Shown here: positions 1-7,094 of the stretch, in pieces
How positions within the stretch are numbered: position 1 is the first letter of the stretch
Layout of the letters: each line of letters begins with the position of its first letter
From: an uncultured Dorea sp.
Lineage (GTDB): Bacteria; Bacillota; Clostridia; Lachnospirales; Lachnospiraceae
Length of the DNA: 43,031 bases
Direction: 5' to 3'
Assembly: GCA_910584095.1 (NCBI GenBank)
Contig: CAJTYU010000027.1
Location: forward strand, 1-43,031
Position numbers and translations under genes: made by a program
Notes under the pieces: generated by a model
The model's database searches: none
Seen by the model: the letters and a program-made list of their open reading frames with translations, nothing else
What the model was told of the DNA's origin: nothing

Positions 1-6
1 AAGTTT

Positions 7-46
7 CAGAGGCAGGTGTGATTCGCATGAATCACACCTGCCTCTG
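7..46. terminator. Perfect 18-bp hairpin, probable terminator
   Basis: Arms at 7-24 and 29-46 are exactly complementary around a GCAT loop. On the plus strand the stem is followed only by TTTGGG, and on the minus strand by AAACTT, so the T-tract is weak either way. It sits 40 bases past the stop of the minus-strand gene ending at 86 and could also end a plus-strand gene outside the window. Confidence 0.6.
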
Positions 47-85
47 TTTGGGACTGCCTATTTCCCGACAGCCCCTTTTTATCGG

Positions 86-595
86 TTAATTCCTTTTTCC
101 AAATAATCCATGTTTTTTTGCGGAACGCTCTTCTTTGCCGATGGAAAGAAGCTCATCGTAAGCTTTGCGCATTTCCCGCTCCTGCTTTTCTCGGACGGAT
201 TTGGGAGGGAGATTGGCGTAGCGCAGATGGAATTCTTCGTCGTCTTCCGGATCTGATATGGAAGCGGGATTACCGCCTTTACCGCCGACGGGGATTCCGG
301 TCTTAGCGGCTTTGAGGGCGGCTTTTTTTTCTTTCCTCTCTTCATTTGCTTTTTTAAGTGTAGCGCGTATATCCCGACGGCTGAACACCTGCGTCTGCTC
401 TGTAAGTTCGTCGTCAAGCGCTGCGGCTTCTTTTGGCGCATGTACAGATGCTTTTCGGAGAGGTTTGTCTGATTTCCGTTCTATTGACTCGTGCTCGCCT
501 GACACTTTAAATTTCTTACGGCAGTTATGGCACAGTACATACCGCGGATCTTTTTTGCTGGGCTTTAATTCATTTCCACAAATGGGGCAATTCAT
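86..595 (-). CDS. Small zinc-ribbon protein of unknown function
   Basis: The protein has 169 residues. The N-terminus carries a CPICG...CHNC treble-clef/zinc-ribbon pair within the first 30 residues. The rest is highly charged and low in complexity, with Lys/Arg/Glu-rich predicted helices and no membrane segment. I chose the ATG at 595 because AAGGAG lies nine bases upstream and the zinc ribbon starts at once; a longer frame to 640 has no good ribosome site. It is divergent from the response regulator at 822. Zinc binding is inferred from the cysteine spacing. I do not recognise the family beyond that; similar zinc-ribbon plus charged-tail proteins are common orphans in Clostridia. Confidence 0.7.
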   Translation of the reverse strand: MNCPICGNELKPSKKDPRYVLCHNCRKKFKVSGEHESIERKSDKPLRKASVHAPKEAAALDDELTEQTQVFSRRDIRATLKKANEERKEKKAALKAAKTGIPVGGKGGNPASISDPEDDEEFHLRYANLPPKSVREKQEREMRKAYDELLSIGKEERSAKKHGLFGKRN

Positions 596-648
596 TGTAA
601 TCGTCTCCTTGCTGCTATTTCTATAATTATGAAATGTCATAAAGTGCT

Positions 649-710
649 GTCCATTATCATGCCGGGATAATAAGTATCGGTTAGTAGGTTAAAAATGCCG
701 GCATATGGAC
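649..710. repeat. Interrupted inverted repeat between divergent genes
   Basis: GTCCAT-TATC-ATGCCGG at 649-665 is matched by CCGGCATATGGAC at 698-710, apart from a four-base insertion in the left arm. The right arm includes the perfect palindrome ATGCCGGCAT (695-704), and CATTATCAT is repeated beside each arm. It lies in the 226-base gap between divergent genes and could be an operator or an RNA stem. Confidence 0.4.
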
Positions 711-755
711 ATTATCATATATATTATCACAAAAATTTCAAATTGCGAAGCCTTT

Positions 756-784
756 TTCACAAAAGCATCATAAAATTATAGTAT
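756..784 (+). promoter_or_regulatory. Putative sigma-A promoter of the two-component operon
   Basis: TTCACA (756-761), a 17-base spacer, then TAGTAT (779-784), 38 bases upstream of the chosen start at 822. Both boxes deviate from consensus by one or two bases. Confidence 0.45.
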
Positions 785-821
785 GATGAGGATAAATCAC
801 GATATAGGTAAGGTGAATTAT

Positions 822-1499
822 ATGGAAAGATTACAGATATTAGTAGTAGATGACGAGAGCAGGATGCGGAAGCTGGTGAAAGATTTCCTTCAAAGAGAGG
901 GGTATGGCGTCCTTGAGGCGGCTGACGGCGCAGAGGCAATGGACGTTTTTTATGAAAACAAGGGGATTGCGCTGGTGATTTTGGATATTATGATGCCGAA
1001 AATGGACGGCTGGCAGGTATGCAGGGAAATCCGGCAGACTTCGGATATTCCCATTATCATGCTGACGGCCCGTTCTGACGAGAGGGACGAGCTGCAGGGG
1101 TTTGAACTGGGCGTAGACGAGTATATTTCCAAACCATTCAGCCCGAAGATTCTGGTTGCGAGAGTATCGGCGATTTTAAGAAGAACCCGCGGGGCCGATG
1201 CTCAGGAGAAGTTAAATGCCGGAGGCATCAAGGTTGATCGGGCGGCGCATCAGGTTCTGGTGGACGGAGAGGGAATTGAACTTAGCTATAAGGAGTTTGA
1301 ACTGCTGAACTATTTTCTTGAGAATCAGGGAATCGCGCTTTCCAGGGAGAAGATCTTGAATAATGTGTGGAATTATGATTATTTCGGGGATGCGAGAACT
1401 ATTGATACTCATGTGAAAAAACTTCGGAGCAAGCTGGGAGACAAGGGGAATTATATTAAGACCATTTGGGGAATGGGCTATAAATTTGAGGTAGAATAG
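822..1499 (+). CDS. OmpR/PhoB-family response regulator
   Basis: This is a 225-residue DNA-binding regulator that should be phosphorylated by the kinase encoded directly after it. The receiver domain spans about residues 4-115, with the acidic pair D10/D11, phosphoacceptor D55 in LVILDIMMPKMDG, and the conserved Lys in SKPFSP. The C-terminal winged helix (about 130-225) ends in the typical RTIDTHVKKLRSKLG...IWGMGYKF. I chose ATG 822 over the upstream ATG at 783 because the receiver fold begins there and a GGTAAGGTG ribosome site precedes it. The stop abuts the kinase ATG, so the two are co-translated. The signal sensed is not apparent. Confidence 0.93.
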   Translation: MERLQILVVDDESRMRKLVKDFLQREGYGVLEAADGAEAMDVFYENKGIALVILDIMMPKMDGWQVCREIRQTSDIPIIMLTARSDERDELQGFELGVDEYISKPFSPKILVARVSAILRRTRGADAQEKLNAGGIKVDRAAHQVLVDGEGIELSYKEFELLNYFLENQGIALSREKILNNVWNYDYFGDARTIDTHVKKLRSKLGDKGNYIKTIWGMGYKFEVE

Positions 1500-2972
1500 A
1501 TGAAACATTCGATTGAAAGGCAGATGACTGTGGCATTCATGTCCCTTCTGGCATTTATGTTTGTAGTGATTCTGCTTGGCAATGCGTGGCTTCTGGAGCC
1601 ATATTATATCCGGGATAAGAAGTCGAAGTTCATCAGTATGTATGAATCGCTTGCCCGGGCGGCGGAGGAAGGAAGGCTTGAAGGGACGGATGAAGCGACT
1701 TATGCTGCGCTTGCCCGGCAGGCGGAGAAGGATAATTTATTTTTTCTGACGATTAATATGACGGAGCAGACGATGACAGCTAACGTTCAGCATGAAGTGG
1801 AGCTGAAGCAGTATCTGGACGCGTATCTTTTGAACCGCAGGGAGAGCAGCGATAAGACGCTGGAGCTGACGGAAGATTATGAAATCAGCCAGACAAAGGG
1901 AAGCGATTCTGCTGCGGAATATTTGATGATGCGGGGGGAACTGGGCGGCGGATATTTTTTTCTGATACAGAGTCCGTTAGAGAGCATACAGGGGAGCGCG
2001 GCTCTGGCAAACCGTTTTCTGATTGCAGTGGGAAGCGCTGCGGCGGTAATCTGTATGTTGCTGGTGTGGCTGTTTTCCAAAAAGCTTACCAATCCATTAC
2101 GTGAGCTTGCGGATATTTCCGAGAAGATGGCAGAGCTTAATTTCGAGACGAAATATACCAGCGGCGGCGAAGATGAGATCGGCGTGCTGGGAGAGAATTT
2201 TAACCGGATGGCCAGGCGGCTGGAACGTTCCATTTCTGAGCTTAAGAGCGCGAATAACCGATTGATGCAGGACTTGGAACAGAGGGATAAGCTGGAGCAA
2301 ATGCGCAGCGAATTTTTGGGAAATGTTTCCCATGAACTGAAAACGCCGATTGCTCTGATTCAGGGCTATGCGGAAGGCCTGAAGGAAGGAATCGATACAG
2401 ATGCGGAGAGCCGGGAATTTTACTGTGATGTAATCATTGACGAAGTGTCCAAGATGAACCGCATGGTAAAGAATCTGCTGGCTTTAAACCAGCTTGAGTT
2501 CGGGGATGAAGAGATTCAGTTTGAACGGTTTGACTTAACAGAGCTGGCGGCAGGCGTACTTGAGAGTATGGAACTGTTTGCAGAGCAGACCAAGGCGAAG
2601 GTTCAGTTCCTTACGACGGAGCCGGTGTTTGTCTGGGCAGATGAATATAAGGTGGAGCAGGTAGTGCGCAACTATGTGGGTAATGCTTTCCATCACGTGT
2701 CTGGGGATATGGTGATTGAGGTGAAGATCGAGCTTCGGGGCGACGTGGCGAGGATGACGGTATTTAACACAGGAAACGCCATTCCCGAAGAGGATTTGAG
2801 CCATATCTGGGAAAAGTTCTATAAGGTGGATAAAGCCCATACAAGAGAATACGGCGGCAATGGCATCGGCCTTTCGATTGTAAAAGCGGTTATGGAGTCG
2901 CTTCATCAGAAGTATGGAGTGGAGAACTATGATAATGGGGTTGCCTTCTGGTTTGAATTGGGTATAAAATAA
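1500..2972 (+). CDS. Membrane sensor histidine kinase
   Basis: This 490-residue kinase pairs with the preceding regulator. Two membrane segments (about residues 9-31 and 168-190) flank a roughly 135-residue extracytoplasmic sensor region. A HAMP linker follows (190-243), then HisKA with the phospho-acceptor H278 in NVSHELKTP, then HATPase_c with an N-box (NYVGNAFHH) and a GIGLSIVKAV G-box. Spacing to the regulator is zero bases. The sensor region shows no recognisable ligand domain. hisH begins 65 bases after its stop with no clear terminator between, so read-through into the following genes is possible. Confidence 0.92.
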   Translation: MKHSIERQMTVAFMSLLAFMFVVILLGNAWLLEPYYIRDKKSKFISMYESLARAAEEGRLEGTDEATYAALARQAEKDNLFFLTINMTEQTMTANVQHEVELKQYLDAYLLNRRESSDKTLELTEDYEISQTKGSDSAAEYLMMRGELGGGYFFLIQSPLESIQGSAALANRFLIAVGSAAAVICMLLVWLFSKKLTNPLRELADISEKMAELNFETKYTSGGEDEIGVLGENFNRMARRLERSISELKSANNRLMQDLEQRDKLEQMRSEFLGNVSHELKTPIALIQGYAEGLKEGIDTDAESREFYCDVIIDEVSKMNRMVKNLLALNQLEFGDEEIQFERFDLTELAAGVLESMELFAEQTKAKVQFLTTEPVFVWADEYKVEQVVRNYVGNAFHHVSGDMVIEVKIELRGDVARMTVFNTGNAIPEEDLSHIWEKFYKVDKAHTREYGGNGIGLSIVKAVMESLHQKYGVENYDNGVAFWFELGIK

Positions 2973-3037
2973 GAGTAGCGATTGGGTTACTGTGAACGGA
3001 GTAAAAAGTAACGCGATTGGGAAAGGGATTTGGGAAA

Positions 3038-3643
3038 ATGGTTGCGATTATTGATTATGATGCGGGCAATATAAAGAGCGTAGAGAAGGCGTTTCAGTTT
3101 CTGGGACAGGAGGTGGAGGTCACTAGAGACAAAGAGAGGATTCTGGGAGCGGACAAGGTAATTCTGCCGGGGGTCGGGGCTTTTGGAGACGCCATGGAGA
3201 AACTTTCAAGATATCGTCTGACAGAGGTTATTAAGGAGGCGGCAGATAGGGGAATCCCTTTCCTTGGAATTTGTCTGGGGCTGCAGTTATTGTTCGACAG
3301 GAGCGATGAAGCGCCGGGAGTAGCGGGTCTTGGAATCCTGAAAGGGGAGATTTTAAAAATCCCGGAGGGAGAAGGTCTTAAGATTCCCCATATGGGTTGG
3401 AATTCGCTGGAGCTTCCGAGAGAGGGGAAATTGTTTCAGAAAATAGCGCCAAATCCTTACGTATATTTTGTGCATTCTTATTATCTGAAGGCAGAAGAGG
3501 AAGAGATTGTAACTGCAAAGACAGAATATGGCGTGGAGATACACGCATCCGTGGAAAAAGGCAATGTGTTTGCATGTCAGTTTCATCCAGAGAAAAGTGG
3601 GGAAACGGGCCTTCAGATTCTGAGGAATTTTGCCGGACTGTAG
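3038..3643 (+). CDS. hisH: Imidazole glycerol phosphate synthase, glutaminase subunit HisH
   Basis: HisH hydrolyses glutamine and channels ammonia to HisF in histidine biosynthesis. The 201-residue class I amidotransferase shows the oxyanion region PGVGAFGDAM, nucleophile C79 in GICLGLQLLF, and the His-Glu of the triad in CQFHPEKSG near the C-terminus. ATG 3038 was chosen over 3017: the conserved MVAIIDYDAGN start sits there, behind GAAAGGGA. hisF follows 50 bases later. No other his genes are in view, so the HF pair is separated from the rest of the pathway or the rest lies elsewhere. Confidence 0.95.
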   Translation: MVAIIDYDAGNIKSVEKAFQFLGQEVEVTRDKERILGADKVILPGVGAFGDAMEKLSRYRLTEVIKEAADRGIPFLGICLGLQLLFDRSDEAPGVAGLGILKGEILKIPEGEGLKIPHMGWNSLELPREGKLFQKIAPNPYVYFVHSYYLKAEEEEIVTAKTEYGVEIHASVEKGNVFACQFHPEKSGETGLQILRNFAGL

Positions 3644-3693
3644 GTCTGGCTGTGAGATAAAGCAGCAAGATTAGATATAGAAGGAGACAAAGG

Positions 3694-4455
3694 ATGCATA
3701 CAAAGAGAATTATTCCCTGTTTGGATGTTCACGGAGGCCGCGTGGTAAAAGGGGTAAATTTCGTGGATCTAAAGGATGCCGGAGACCCGGTTGAGATTGG
3801 AAGGGCTTACGGGGCAGCCGGGGCGGACGAGCTGGTATTTTTGGATATTACCGCATCTTCGGATGCAAGGGAGACGGTAGTTGATATGGTGCGCAAAGTA
3901 GCGGAGACCGTATTTATTCCCTTTACAGTGGGCGGAGGAATCCGTACAGTGGAGGATTTCCGAATGCTTCTGAGAGAGGGAGCGGATAAGATATCCATTA
4001 ATTCGTCGGCGATCAATACGCCGGAATTGATTTCGGATGCTGCGGAGAAGTTTGGAAGCCAGTGTGTTGTAGTGGCAATTGACGCCAAGAAACGTGCGGA
4101 CGGCAGCGGCTGGAATATCTATAAGAACGGAGGCCGGATCGACGTAGGACTTGACGCGGTAGAATGGGCTGTGCGGGCAGAGCGGCTGGGGGCGGGAGAG
4201 ATTCTCCTTACCAGTATGGACTGTGACGGAACCAAGGCAGGCTATGATCTGGAGCTTACAAGAACAATTGCGGAGCATGTTCGGATTCCGGTAATAGCGT
4301 CCGGAGGAGCCGGAACCCTTGTGCATTTTAAAGAGGCGCTGACGAAAGGGAAGGCGGATGCGGTGCTTGCGGCATCCCTGTTCCATTATAAGGAGCTTGA
4401 GATAAGAGAAGTAAAGGAATACCTGCAAAAGGAGGGCGTATCGGTACGCTTGTAA
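3694..4455 (+). CDS. hisF: Imidazole glycerol phosphate synthase, cyclase subunit HisF
   Basis: HisF is a (beta/alpha)8 cyclase that turns PRFAR plus ammonia into imidazole glycerol phosphate and AICAR. The 253-residue length is normal. Catalytic D11 lies in IPCLDVHGGRVVKG and the second catalytic Asp (about 130) in VVAIDAKK; both phosphate-binding half-barrels (VGGGIRT and ASGGAGT) are present. A strong AGAAGGAGA ribosome site precedes the ATG. All canonical histidine-pathway residues are kept, which argues against the HisF-like paralogues of surface-sugar amidation. ung starts ten bases after its stop. Confidence 0.96.
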   Translation: MHTKRIIPCLDVHGGRVVKGVNFVDLKDAGDPVEIGRAYGAAGADELVFLDITASSDARETVVDMVRKVAETVFIPFTVGGGIRTVEDFRMLLREGADKISINSSAINTPELISDAAEKFGSQCVVVAIDAKKRADGSGWNIYKNGGRIDVGLDAVEWAVRAERLGAGEILLTSMDCDGTKAGYDLELTRTIAEHVRIPVIASGGAGTLVHFKEALTKGKADAVLAASLFHYKELEIREVKEYLQKEGVSVRL

Positions 4456-4465
4456 GGAGAGAAAA

Positions 4466-5137
4466 ATGGCAGCAATTAATAACGACTGGCTGGATGCTCT
4501 GAGAGGGGAGTTTCGGAAGCCCTATTATAGAGAATTATTTGAGAAGGTAAATGAGGAATATCGGAAATTTCAGATTTTTCCTCCCGCAGATGATATATTT
4601 AACGCCTTTCATCTGACGCCTTTATCAAAAGTAAAAGTGGTAATTCTGGGACAGGACCCTTATCACAATGTAGGACAGGCGCACGGTTTGTGTTTCTCGG
4701 TGAAGAAGGGAGTGGAAATTCCCCCTTCGCTGGTAAATATTTATAAGGAACTTCAGGATGATTTGGGTTGTGCGATTCCCCGTCATGGATGTTTGACAAA
4801 ATGGGCCCGGCAGGGCGTGCTGATGCTGAATACGGTACTGACTGTGCGGGCGCATCAGGCAAATTCCCACAGGGGGATCGGCTGGGAGGAATTTACAGAC
4901 GCGGCGATTATGGCGCTGAATGGCCAGGACAGGCCGATTGTATACATATTATGGGGTTCGCCGGCACAGAGAAAGGCGTCTATGCTTCATAATCCAAAGC
5001 ATTTAATACTGAAGGCGCCCCATCCAAGCCCGCTGTCCGCATACCGGGGGTTCTTTGGAAGCAGACCTTTTAGTCAGACGAATGAATTTTTAAGATCACA
5101 TGGAATAGAGCCGGTTGACTGGCAGATAGAGGAGTAG
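4466..5137 (+). CDS. ung: Uracil-DNA glycosylase
   Basis: This enzyme removes uracil from DNA to start base-excision repair. The 223-residue protein is the normal size for family 1 UDG. The water-activating D64 lies in GQDPYHN, the uracil-binding stretch in GLCFSV, and the C-terminal HPSPLSAYRGFFGS carries the catalytic His and the DNA-intercalating loop. It sits ten bases after hisF and five bases before lpdA, so it is transcribed with unrelated metabolic genes. The ribosome site is AAGGAGAG. Confidence 0.97.
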   Translation: MAAINNDWLDALRGEFRKPYYRELFEKVNEEYRKFQIFPPADDIFNAFHLTPLSKVKVVILGQDPYHNVGQAHGLCFSVKKGVEIPPSLVNIYKELQDDLGCAIPRHGCLTKWARQGVLMLNTVLTVRAHQANSHRGIGWEEFTDAAIMALNGQDRPIVYILWGSPAQRKASMLHNPKHLILKAPHPSPLSAYRGFFGSRPFSQTNEFLRSHGIEPVDWQIEE

Positions 5138-5142
5138 AGAGT

Positions 5143-6555
5143 ATGAAAAATATGTATGATTTGTTGATAATAGGCGCGGGACCGGGCGGATATGTAGCGG
5201 CAAAGAAAGCGGCAAAGCTGGGAATGTCGGTTGTAATTATTGATAAGGGACCGGCGGGAGGAACCTGTATTAACCGGGGCTGTATCCCAACGAAAGCAAT
5301 GCTTCATGCGGCAACCAGATACAGGGACATTAAAGAATGCGAATTATTCGGCCTGCATGTGGAGGGCGCCGGATACGACCTGCAGAAGATCATGGAATAC
5401 AAGGAAGCGTCTACGGCGGAGATGCGTGCGGATTTGGAGAAAGAATTTGAAGAGCTTGGCATTGTATTTGTGCAGGGAACTGCAAGAGTGCAGGCTGGAA
5501 AGCGTGTGCGAGTGGAAAAAGAGGACGGAGGCTCAGAATTTTACTTTGGACGGAAGATCTTGATTGCTACCGGGGCAAAGGCGAACCGGGCGGATATTCC
5601 GGGCGCAGACCTGCCTGGAGTTATGACCAGCGAGGAGCTTTTGACCTCCGATGAGAGTAAATACAGGAGTCTTCTGATTCTGGGTGGCGGCGTGATCGGG
5701 CTGGAGATTGCAACGGTATTCCGGGATTTGGGCGCTGATGTTACAATTATCGAGATATCGAACCGGCTGCTCCCGACTATGGACGTGGAATTTTCGGACG
5801 CGCTGGAGAAAATTTTGAAGGACAGAGGGGTTCGTATTTATAAAGAGAGTATTCTGGAACAGATTTCCCAGACGGAGGACGGCTTGAAATGCAGATTTGT
5901 CTGTCAGGGAAAAACCACGGAGCTTCAGGTGGAAGGAGTGCTGATGTCTGTGGGACGCCGCCCGAATACAGAAGGATTATTTGATGGAAATGTGCCCATT
6001 AAGCTGGAACGGGGCCGGATTGTGGTGGACGAGTTCTTCCGTACCAGCGTACCGGATATCTTTGCGGTGGGCGATGTGGTGGGTGGTATTCAGTTGGCGC
6101 ACGTGGCTTCTGCTGAAGGGACTTATGCGGTGGAGAAGATGAATGACCTGAAGCCTTCCGTTATCGTATCCATGGTTCCAAGCTGTTTGTTTACGCCGAT
6201 TTCTATTGTGCCAAGCTGTTTATATACGGATCCGGAAATCGCGTCGGTAGGGCTTACGGAGGAGCAGGCTATAGAAAAGGGCGTGCCGGTCCGGTGCGGG
6301 AAATATGCCATGGAAGGCAACGGACAGACGATTATTTCCAAGGAAGCAGTCGGATTCATTAAGGTATTATTTGCCAAGGACAGCGACGTGCTGCTGGGCG
6401 CTCAGATGATGTGCCCGCGGGCCACAGATATGATCGGAGAACTTGCTACGGCGCTTGCAAACGGACTTACATCCAAGCAGCTTATGTATGCGATGCGGGC
6501 GCATCCTACCTTTAATGAGGCGATATCCTGTGCGGTGGAAAACAGCCGGGAGTAA
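5143..6555 (+). CDS. lpdA: Dihydrolipoyl dehydrogenase with an 11-residue internal duplication
   Basis: This is an FAD-dependent pyridine-nucleotide disulfide oxidoreductase that reoxidises dihydrolipoamide. It shows an N-terminal FAD site GAGPGGYVAA, redox pair C42/C47 in GGTCINRGCIPTK, an NAD site GGGVIGLEIA, a second FAD motif FAVGDVVGG, and the C-terminal dimer-interface dyad H454/E459 in HPTFNEAI. No lipoyl acyltransferase, E1 or glycine-cleavage gene is adjacent, so the partner complex is unknown. Oddly, residues 343-353 (SMVPSCLFTPI) and 354-364 (SIVPSCLYTDP) are an imperfect tandem copy of one interface-domain strand; homologues normally carry this once. It is the last gene before a strong terminator. 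Confidence 0.92.
   Translation: MKNMYDLLIIGAGPGGYVAAKKAAKLGMSVVIIDKGPAGGTCINRGCIPTKAMLHAATRYRDIKECELFGLHVEGAGYDLQKIMEYKEASTAEMRADLEKEFEELGIVFVQGTARVQAGKRVRVEKEDGGSEFYFGRKILIATGAKANRADIPGADLPGVMTSEELLTSDESKYRSLLILGGGVIGLEIATVFRDLGADVTIIEISNRLLPTMDVEFSDALEKILKDRGVRIYKESILEQISQTEDGLKCRFVCQGKTTELQVEGVLMSVGRRPNTEGLFDGNVPIKLERGRIVVDEFFRTSVPDIFAVGDVVGGIQLAHVASAEGTYAVEKMNDLKPSVIVSMVPSCLFTPISIVPSCLYTDPEIASVGLTEEQAIEKGVPVRCGKYAMEGNGQTIISKEAVGFIKVLFAKDSDVLLGAQMMCPRATDMIGELATALANGLTSKQLMYAMRAHPTFNEAISCAVENSRE
6169..6234 (+). repeat. 33-base imperfect tandem duplication inside lpdA
   Basis: Two in-frame 33-base units (6169-6201 and 6202-6234) match at 22 of 33 positions, with CCAAGCTGT identical in both. 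Only the second unit continues into the canonical YTDPEIASVG sequence. Confidence 0.8.
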
Positions 6556-6660
6556 ACGCCAGAGTTCTATGAGGGCGATAGGGGTTCATACAGTCATGTT
6601 GGAGAGAAGACTTTACTTGAAGCAGTTGTAGAAGGATCTTATACAATCATAGTTTGAGAG

Positions 6661-6703
6661 AACTGCCGTACAGGACGTAAAAAGTTCTGTACGGCAGTTT
6701 TTT
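6661..6703 (+). terminator. Strong intrinsic terminator after lpdA
   Basis: AACTGCCGTACAG (6661-6673) pairs perfectly with CTGTACGGCAGTT (6687-6699), and the stem runs straight into six T. It ends the hisH-hisF-ung-lpdA transcript. Confidence 0.93.
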
Positions 6704-6738
6704 AGCGCGCCCGTTTGTAAATGTGGAAACGGATAAAA

Positions 6739-6927
6739 TTACGGGCCGATCCCACGAGGTTTGGAAGAATTGATATAAAGTTTAATTGACTGTCTGGCAA
6801 ATTCTGCCGTGCCTGCTCCTCCGGCTTTGGTTATTTTCGCAGGTTTTAACAGATCAATTGCGTCATAATGATGAAGTGTGCGCACACTTACGCCGGTTTG
6901 TTTGCTTACTTCATTTACAGTCTGCAT
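6739..6927 (-). pseudogene. Internally deleted MerR/TipA-type regulator remnant
   Basis: Only 62 residues remain. The first 36 are a textbook MerR helix-turn-helix (MQTVNEVSKQTGVSVRTLHHYDAIDLL...), preceded by a good GGGAGGAA ribosome site. The usual wing, dimerisation coiled coil and effector domain are missing. After KAGG the sequence becomes AGTAEFARQSIKLYI, which to my reading resembles the C-terminal helix of TipAS-type ligand-binding domains, so the gene probably lost its middle by one in-frame deletion. It faces away from the P-type ATPase at 7095. A short HTH-only product could still bind DNA, but without a dimerisation helix this is doubtful. Confidence 0.65.
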
Positions 6928-6950
6928 AGATATTCCTCCCGTATGAATTT

Positions 6951-6981
6951 ACTATAAGCTATGACGCATCGTCAGAGTCAA
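6951..6981 (-). promoter_or_regulatory. MerR-type promoter with 19-base spacer and dyad operator
   Basis: On the minus strand TTGACT (6976-6981) and TATAGT (6951-6956) are separated by 19 bases, the overlong spacing typical of MerR-controlled promoters. The spacer holds a dyad, CTATGACG-CAT-CGTCAGAG at 6959-6977, with seven of eight arm positions matching. It drives the truncated MerR gene, suggesting the ancestral regulator was autoregulated. Confidence 0.65.
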
Positions 6982-7005
6982 TATATTTTACCAAAATATA
7001 TTGAC
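6977..7005. repeat. Perfect 13-bp inverted repeat between divergent promoters
   Basis: GTCAATATATTTT (6977-6989) and AAAATATATTGAC (6993-7005) are exact reverse complements around a three-base spacer. The outer ends carry the -35 TTGAC of the leftward MerR promoter and of the rightward ATPase promoter, so a protein bound here could block both. Confidence 0.7.
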
Positions 7006-7029
7006 AAATTACAGTGGATGTGGTTAAAT
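7001..7029 (+). promoter_or_regulatory. Promoter of the cadA-like ATPase
   Basis: Consensus TTGACA (7001-7006), a 17-base spacer, then TTAAAT (7024-7029). The metal-repressor operator begins 12 bases downstream, over the expected transcription start. Confidence 0.65.
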
Positions 7030-7041
7030 TTAAATATGAAC

Positions 7042-7065
7042 ATATGAACAATCATTCATATGAAT
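7042..7065. promoter_or_regulatory. ArsR/SmtB-type operator of the cadA-like ATPase
   Basis: ATATGAA (7042-7048) and TTCATAT (7055-7061) form a perfect 7-6-7 inverted repeat, overlapping a second palindrome ATTCATATGAAT (7054-7065). The arrangement fits SmtB/CadC-family operators. The core ATTCATATGA recurs in the arsR promoter region at 10113-10122. Confidence 0.6.
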
Positions 7066-7094
7066 GATTTATAGATTTGACGGAGGTGTTAACT

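Noticed and set aside
3038..4455. HisH/HisF paralogues of surface-sugar amidation rather than histidine synthesis
   Set aside because: All canonical histidine-pathway residues are present and no nucleotide-sugar genes are nearby.
6443..6631. A 62-residue plus-strand frame overlapping the end of lpdA
   Set aside because: Mostly an out-of-frame reading of lpdA; the tail past 6555 has no ribosome site and is too short to support.
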